The position numbers and the translations under genes were made by a program. A stretch of 58,408 bases of DNA from Alphaproteobacteria bacterium (GTDB lineage Bacteria > Pseudomonadota > Alphaproteobacteria > Reyranellales > Reyranellaceae), in contig VGCZ01000032.1 of assembly GCA_016869975.1 (NCBI GenBank), positions 1 through 58,408 on the forward strand, written 5' to 3'. How positions within the stretch are numbered: position 1 is the first letter of the stretch; every line of letters begins with the position of its first letter. Below the pieces are notes generated by a model. It ran no database searches and was not told the origin of the DNA. It saw only the letters and a program-made list of their open reading frames with translations. This document shows positions 54,589 to 58,408 of the stretch, in pieces.

Positions 54589-56289
54589 TTAACGCCGGTG
54601 CCGGGTCTCGAACTCGTGGACCTCGCTCATGAAGGGCGCGGCGATCGCGGCGTTCAGCTTGCAGTCGAGGAACACCGGGCCGTCGGGCTTTTCCAGCAGC
54701 GGTCGCGCCTTCTCGAGATCCTCCAAGGTGCGGATGGTGGCGGCCTGGAAGCCGAAACCCTCGGCGATCGGCGCATAGTCGACGTCTGGGAACACCGACT
54801 TGGCGACCGGCAGGTCGCGCATCTTGAGGAAATGCAGCTCGGCGCCGTAGGCGCAATCGTTCATCAGCACGATTACGAGCGGCAGATCCTCGCGCACGAC
54901 GGTCTCGAGCTCACCCATGGTCATCAGGAAGCCGCCATCGCCGATCACCAGCACCGTCGTCTCGTCGGGCCGCGCCCGCGCCACGCCCAGCGCCGTGCCG
55001 AAGCCGAGCCCGATCGAGGCGAAGTCGCTGGTAAGCTTGAAACGGCCGGGATCGGGCACGGAAAGATAGGGTACGATCCCGAGGAAATTGCCGGCGTCGT
55101 AAACCAGGTTGCGATTGGCCGGTAGAAGTTTCTCCAGCGCCACGCCCAGCGACCTGGGATCGACGGTGCGCGCCGTGTTGGCCGGCTGGAAGTCACGGCT
55201 GATGTCGAAATCCCGAAGGAACCGCGACACCTCGTCGGCGCGGAACGGCCGCTCGGCGTTGGAGTTCTCCGGCAGGGCGGCGGCCATAGCCTCGGCCGCC
55301 AGCCGCGCATCGCCCACCACCGCGACGTCGGCCGGATAGTAGCGGCCGATACTGCCGCGCGCGGCATCGACCTGGATCAGCGGCACCTTGGGCAGCGAAT
55401 GCCCGAAGCTCATGGTCAAGATGTTCAGGCTGGCGCCGAACACCAGCACGCAGTCGGCTTCGGCCGCCATACGGCGTGCGGCGGAATGCGAGAACGAGCC
55501 GATGACGCCGAGGTCGCAGGGATGGCCGCGAAACATGTCCTTGCCGCGCGCGGTTGTGGCGAGCAGGGCACCGGTCCGCTCGGCAAGCGTCTCGATCGCC
55601 GCCTTCGCGCCGGCGCGATGTGCGCCCAGCCCGGCGAGGATCAGGGGCTTGCGGCTCTGGCGCAAGACCGCGAGCGCCGCCTCGACCGCCTGCGGAGGCG
55701 GTGCGGCCGGCGGCGACGCGCGACGCGCGGCCTTGGCGGGCGCCGCGGCGATCTCGACCGGCATGTCGGCAAGCTGCACGTTGACCGGCAGCAGCAGCGC
55801 CGCCGCTCCGCCCTGCAACGCCGCGTTGGTGGCGTCCGCGAGCGCGCCGCGCGCCGTCGCCGGGCTGGTGGCGGTGAAGGTCCGGAGGCCGGCGGCCGCC
55901 AGCACCGCTTGGGCGTTGAAGGCCTTGTAGTCCGGTCCGATGCCGTTGGCCGAACCACCGCCCGTGGCGGCATCCCCCGAGATGATCAGTACCTTGGAGC
56001 CGGCGCGGCCCGCATAGGTGATGGCGTGCAACCCGTTGGCGGTCGCCGGGCCGCGCCCGATTATCGCCACACCCAGTCCGCCGGTCGCGTAGGAGAAGCC
56101 CTCGGCCATGGCGACGGCGTTGTTCTCGTGGCGCGCGCCATAGAAGCGAATGCCGGCGCTGTCGAGCGCAGTGACGAACACGGCAGTATCGTCGCTCATC
56201 AGGCCGAACACCTGCTCGACGCCGAGGCTCTTTATGTCGTCGACGAGCATTTGGTAAGTCGGCACAACACGCTCGAGCCGATCAGGCAT
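54589..56289 (-). CDS. Thiamine-diphosphate enzyme, acetolactate-synthase-like
   Basis: This 566-residue protein has the three TPP-enzyme domains. The N-terminal one has the catalytic Glu (FYGARHENNAVAMAEGFSYA), the middle one is a cofactor-type domain (PLILAGLGAHRAGAKAAIET), and the C-terminal one has the Mg-TPP motif (VIGDGGFLMTMGELETVVRE, ending in LMNDCAYGAE). Acetolactate synthases, benzoylformate decarboxylases and oxalyl-CoA decarboxylases share this design. AAGGAG precedes ATG 56289. It is co-directional with and 69 bp downstream of an enoyl-CoA hydratase gene, suggesting a joint catabolic step. The substrate is unknown. Confidence 0.88.
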   Translation of the reverse strand: MPDRLERVVPTYQMLVDDIKSLGVEQVFGLMSDDTAVFVTALDSAGIRFYGARHENNAVAMAEGFSYATGGLGVAIIGRGPATANGLHAITYAGRAGSKVLIISGDAATGGGSANGIGPDYKAFNAQAVLAAAGLRTFTATSPATARGALADATNAALQGGAAALLLPVNVQLADMPVEIAAAPAKAARRASPPAAPPPQAVEAALAVLRQSRKPLILAGLGAHRAGAKAAIETLAERTGALLATTARGKDMFRGHPCDLGVIGSFSHSAARRMAAEADCVLVFGASLNILTMSFGHSLPKVPLIQVDAARGSIGRYYPADVAVVGDARLAAEAMAAALPENSNAERPFRADEVSRFLRDFDISRDFQPANTARTVDPRSLGVALEKLLPANRNLVYDAGNFLGIVPYLSVPDPGRFKLTSDFASIGLGFGTALGVARARPDETTVLVIGDGGFLMTMGELETVVREDLPLVIVLMNDCAYGAELHFLKMRDLPVAKSVFPDVDYAPIAEGFGFQAATIRTLEDLEKARPLLEKPDGPVFLDCKLNAAIAAPFMSEVHEFETRHRR

Positions 56290-56358
56290 GACGCGCTCCT
56301 TCTGGCTTCAGTCCTCGCAGGCCCATCACACCACGACCGGGACGGGCGCGCACGCCCT

Positions 56359-57213
56359 TCACGCCCCCTTGTAGTTCGGTTTTCGCTTCTCGATGAAGGC
56401 GCGGCGCGCCTCCTTGGCGTCCTCCGAGGCGTTGAGGATGCTGCCGGCGTTGGAGGTCAGCACCATGGTGTTCTCCATGGTGGTGTCGACGGCGGTGCGC
56501 ATGATGCGCTTGCCGATCCACTGCACCAGCGGCGGCACGTTCATCATGCGCGCACACAGCGCGCGCGTCGTCTCCTCGAGCTTCTCTGAGGGCACCAGGT
56601 GGTTGAGCATGCCCCATTGCAAGGCGCGCTCGCCGTCGAGCTCGCCGGTATAGGCGAACTCCAGCGCGCGACCCAGCCCGACCATCTTGGGCAGGTAGTA
56701 GCTGCCGCCGTTCTCGATGATCTGCCCGGCGTTGTGATAAGCGACGAAGCGCGTCTTCTCGCAGCCGATGCGGATGTCGCAATGCAACGCCATGTCCATG
56801 CCGGAGCCCACAGCCGGGCCGTTGATCATAGCGATGGTCGGCTTGCGGATCAGCGAGATGTCGCGATGCAGCTTGGTGAAGCCATGGAAGAAATGCTGAC
56901 GCGACGCGTCGATGCCCTCGTGCGCGCCGCGATTGCCGACGAAGTCATCGCCGGTGACCTCCTTCGGCGCCTTGCCCCTGAGATCGGCGCCGGCGCAGAA
57001 CACGCGGCCCACGCCGGTCAGCACGATCACCCGGATCTTCGGATCGTCGTCGCCGGCCCGCATATACTCGCCGACCTTGGCGACGGTGCCGTTCTCTTCC
57101 GACGAGCCGATCAGCGCGTTGAGCCGATCCGGGCGGTTGAAGCGGATCCAGAGGATGCCCGATTCCTCGGGTTCGTAGGTGAGATAGTCGACCAGCTTGG
57201 GTCCCGTCGCCAT
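56359..57213 (-). CDS. Enoyl-CoA hydratase/isomerase family protein
   Basis: This 284-residue crotonase-fold protein has LWIRFNRPDRLNALIG, TGVGRVFCAGADLRGKAPKE and PTIAMINGPAVGSGMDMALH, with YHNAGQIIENGGSYYLPKMV following. The usual acid/base Glu positions are partly changed (a Glu remains in IIENGG), so the specific reaction cannot be told. The start at 57213 follows GGAGG; longer in-frame starts upstream would cross the divergent promoter and lack such a site. It leads a leftward pair with the TPP enzyme gene. Confidence 0.88.
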   Translation of the reverse strand: MATGPKLVDYLTYEPEESGILWIRFNRPDRLNALIGSSEENGTVAKVGEYMRAGDDDPKIRVIVLTGVGRVFCAGADLRGKAPKEVTGDDFVGNRGAHEGIDASRQHFFHGFTKLHRDISLIRKPTIAMINGPAVGSGMDMALHCDIRIGCEKTRFVAYHNAGQIIENGGSYYLPKMVGLGRALEFAYTGELDGERALQWGMLNHLVPSEKLEETTRALCARMMNVPPLVQWIGKRIMRTAVDTTMENTMVLTSNAGSILNASEDAKEARRAFIEKRKPNYKGA

Positions 57214-57379
57214 GGTGCGCCTCCGCGATATTGCCGCGCTGAGAGCCTGCCGCCCGGCGCGCCGCCGGAGAAGCGCGCCAAGTGGAGGGCAGATCGGCGT
57301 TCGCGGGATGGCGGCTACGTCGCCTTCCACTTTGCATACCCCAGGTCGTAGACTCCCGGCCGAGCTGTGGGGGTAGGCG

Positions 57380-58393
57380 ATGCGTGGCATGATCCTGTCG
57401 GCGATGATCATGACCGCGATCGGCGCGGCCGGTCCGGTACTCGCCCAGGCCAATTGCCTGCCGCGAGCGGCGTTGCAGAGGCAGTATTCCCCTTATGGGC
57501 CCGCCTTCGAGTTAGGCTTCGTCGGCGGGGCCGTCACGCTGTGCGCGAGCAAGAATCCCGACTCGCTGCGCGTCGCGGGCTGCTGGACCGTAAACCCGGC
57601 GACCGGCGCGCTGACGGCTTCGGCGGCGACGGGGCTGCCGGGGCGCAGCCAGGCCGCCGACGCCGACGCCACCGGCTGCGTCGTGGGATACTGCCCGACG
57701 CCCAAGACCGACACCGACGCGACCAGGCTGTGGGCGACCAGCACCAATGGCGCCCGTGCCGTCGTCCTCAGCGGCGGCGAACTCCACGTCTTCGACGTCA
57801 CATCGAAGGCGCATCTGCGCGCGATCCCGCTCATGGCCGACGACGTACCTGGCCACACCATCGTGGGCAACGCGCCAGTCCGCCTGCTCTACCTCGACGA
57901 CACGATCCACGTCGTCGGCGCCGACGCCGGCCCCTTCGCCGCGATTTGGTCGTTCAAGGATTCAGGCGCCCGGCTCGGTCGCCTGACGAAAGATGGACGA
58001 CCGGACGGCGCGTCGATCGACATCTATCGCGGCGGCGCCAGCATCATCGATGGCGGCCACATCGCCGTGGCGGACGCGGCGCTGCGGCGCCTGGTGATCC
58101 TCGATGCCGCCGGGAAGCGCACGACAATCACCCGCGAGGTGAGCCAGGCGCCGTGCAGCGAGGAAAACCTGACGGACGCCTTCATCGCCGACGACACCGA
58201 GCGCGCCTCGACCGCCTGCCGTCGCGTGATCGCCACGCACTTCGTGCCCTACTATGATATCGAGTTGGTCCGCCTGCCCTCTGGCGTGTTCCTCGCCGCG
58301 CTTTCGGACAAGCATGCGGGCGAGATCGCCATCCTTGACAAGGCGACACTGCGCGAGGCGAAGCGTCTGAAGCTCGCGCGGTGCGGGCGATAG
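57380..58393 (+). CDS. Hypothetical secreted protein
   Basis: A 337-residue protein with a Sec signal peptide (MRGMILSAMIMTAIGAAGPV, cut near LAQA). The mature part contains an even number of Cys (eight to ten), some in GCVVGYCPTPKTD and APCSEENL. It also has repeats of short beta-strand pairs (ARAVVLSGGELHVFDVTSKA, GGHIAVADAALRRLVILDAA, GEIAILDKATLREAKRLKLA). The pattern suggests a periplasmic beta-propeller with disulfides. No family is recognised. It diverges from the enoyl-CoA hydratase gene, with 166 bp between, and runs to near the right edge. Confidence 0.65.
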   Translation: MRGMILSAMIMTAIGAAGPVLAQANCLPRAALQRQYSPYGPAFELGFVGGAVTLCASKNPDSLRVAGCWTVNPATGALTASAATGLPGRSQAADADATGCVVGYCPTPKTDTDATRLWATSTNGARAVVLSGGELHVFDVTSKAHLRAIPLMADDVPGHTIVGNAPVRLLYLDDTIHVVGADAGPFAAIWSFKDSGARLGRLTKDGRPDGASIDIYRGGASIIDGGHIAVADAALRRLVILDAAGKRTTITREVSQAPCSEENLTDAFIADDTERASTACRRVIATHFVPYYDIELVRLPSGVFLAALSDKHAGEIAILDKATLREAKRLKLARCGR

Positions 58394-58408
58394 AATACCG
58401 ACCACACG

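Overview
The window is very GC-rich, densely packed chromosomal DNA that reads as an alphaproteobacterium, probably a soil or environmental member of the Rhodospirillales or Hyphomicrobiales type. The reasons are the core cluster ubiK, lgt, midA (NDUFAF7-like), pgeF, lipoprotein, prs; the paired cold-shock/IF-1 genes; a heavy load of peptide, hydantoin and CoA-ester enzymes; and GC-rich intergenic palindromes. I saw no rRNA, tRNA, transposase, integrase or CRISPR array. The genus assignment is inference only.

Layout. 1-800: tail of an unseen gene, then an ORF resembling the N-terminal part of phage-type replication proteins, possibly damaged at its 5' end. 939-7859: a three-gene unit of transglutaminase-DUF2126, circularly permuted ATP-grasp fused to alpha-E, and a second transglutaminase. 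It matches the predicted peptide-synthesis/peptide-tagging system, but the often linked proteasome-like Anbu peptidase is not seen. 7898-25305: mainly scavenging genes. These are a DUF4394 secreted protein, a dipeptide-type binding protein, an MlrC-like M81 peptidase, a D-aminoacylase-like amidohydrolase, an enoyl-CoA hydratase, a GST, a flavin monooxygenase, HyuA/HyuB hydantoinase subunits, two tandem class-C-beta-lactamase-like hydrolases and a dimethylglycine-dehydrogenase-like flavoprotein.

25302-28593: an extended IF-1, a cold-shock protein, a small conserved protein with a possible coupled leader ORF, a fatty acid desaturase, a YbjN protein and UbiK. 28673-34613: hldD, lgt, midA, pgeF, lipoprotein and prs (envelope and nucleotide housekeeping). 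34689-41770: membrane and redox genes. These are a TVP38 protein with an overlapping disulfide flavoprotein, a DUF4345 protein, a bufferin-like DUF2282 peptide with DoxX but no nearby maturation enzyme, NDH-2, an HPP protein, and a divergent LysR/peroxiredoxin pair. 41876-44459: ketone-body/PHB-type genes (3-hydroxybutyrate dehydrogenase, patatin, and an acetoacetate-decarboxylase-like protein with an altered active site). 44507-48316: histidine kinase, MFS transporter and RlmI-type methyltransferase.

48381-54576: a second peptide-scavenging block (gamma-glutamyltransferase, P1 peptidase, Tat-exported binding protein and two Dpp-type permeases, without ATPases). 54589-58393: a TPP enzyme, an enoyl-CoA hydratase and an uncharacterised secreted protein.

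Themes: turnover of unusual peptides and amides (two binding proteins, MlrC, D-aminoacylase, hydantoinase, GGT, P1 peptidase); a possible amide-ligase/transglutaminase pathway; and envelope and redox maintenance. Several genes seem to start right at their promoter (leaderless), and several convergent pairs overlap at their stop codons.
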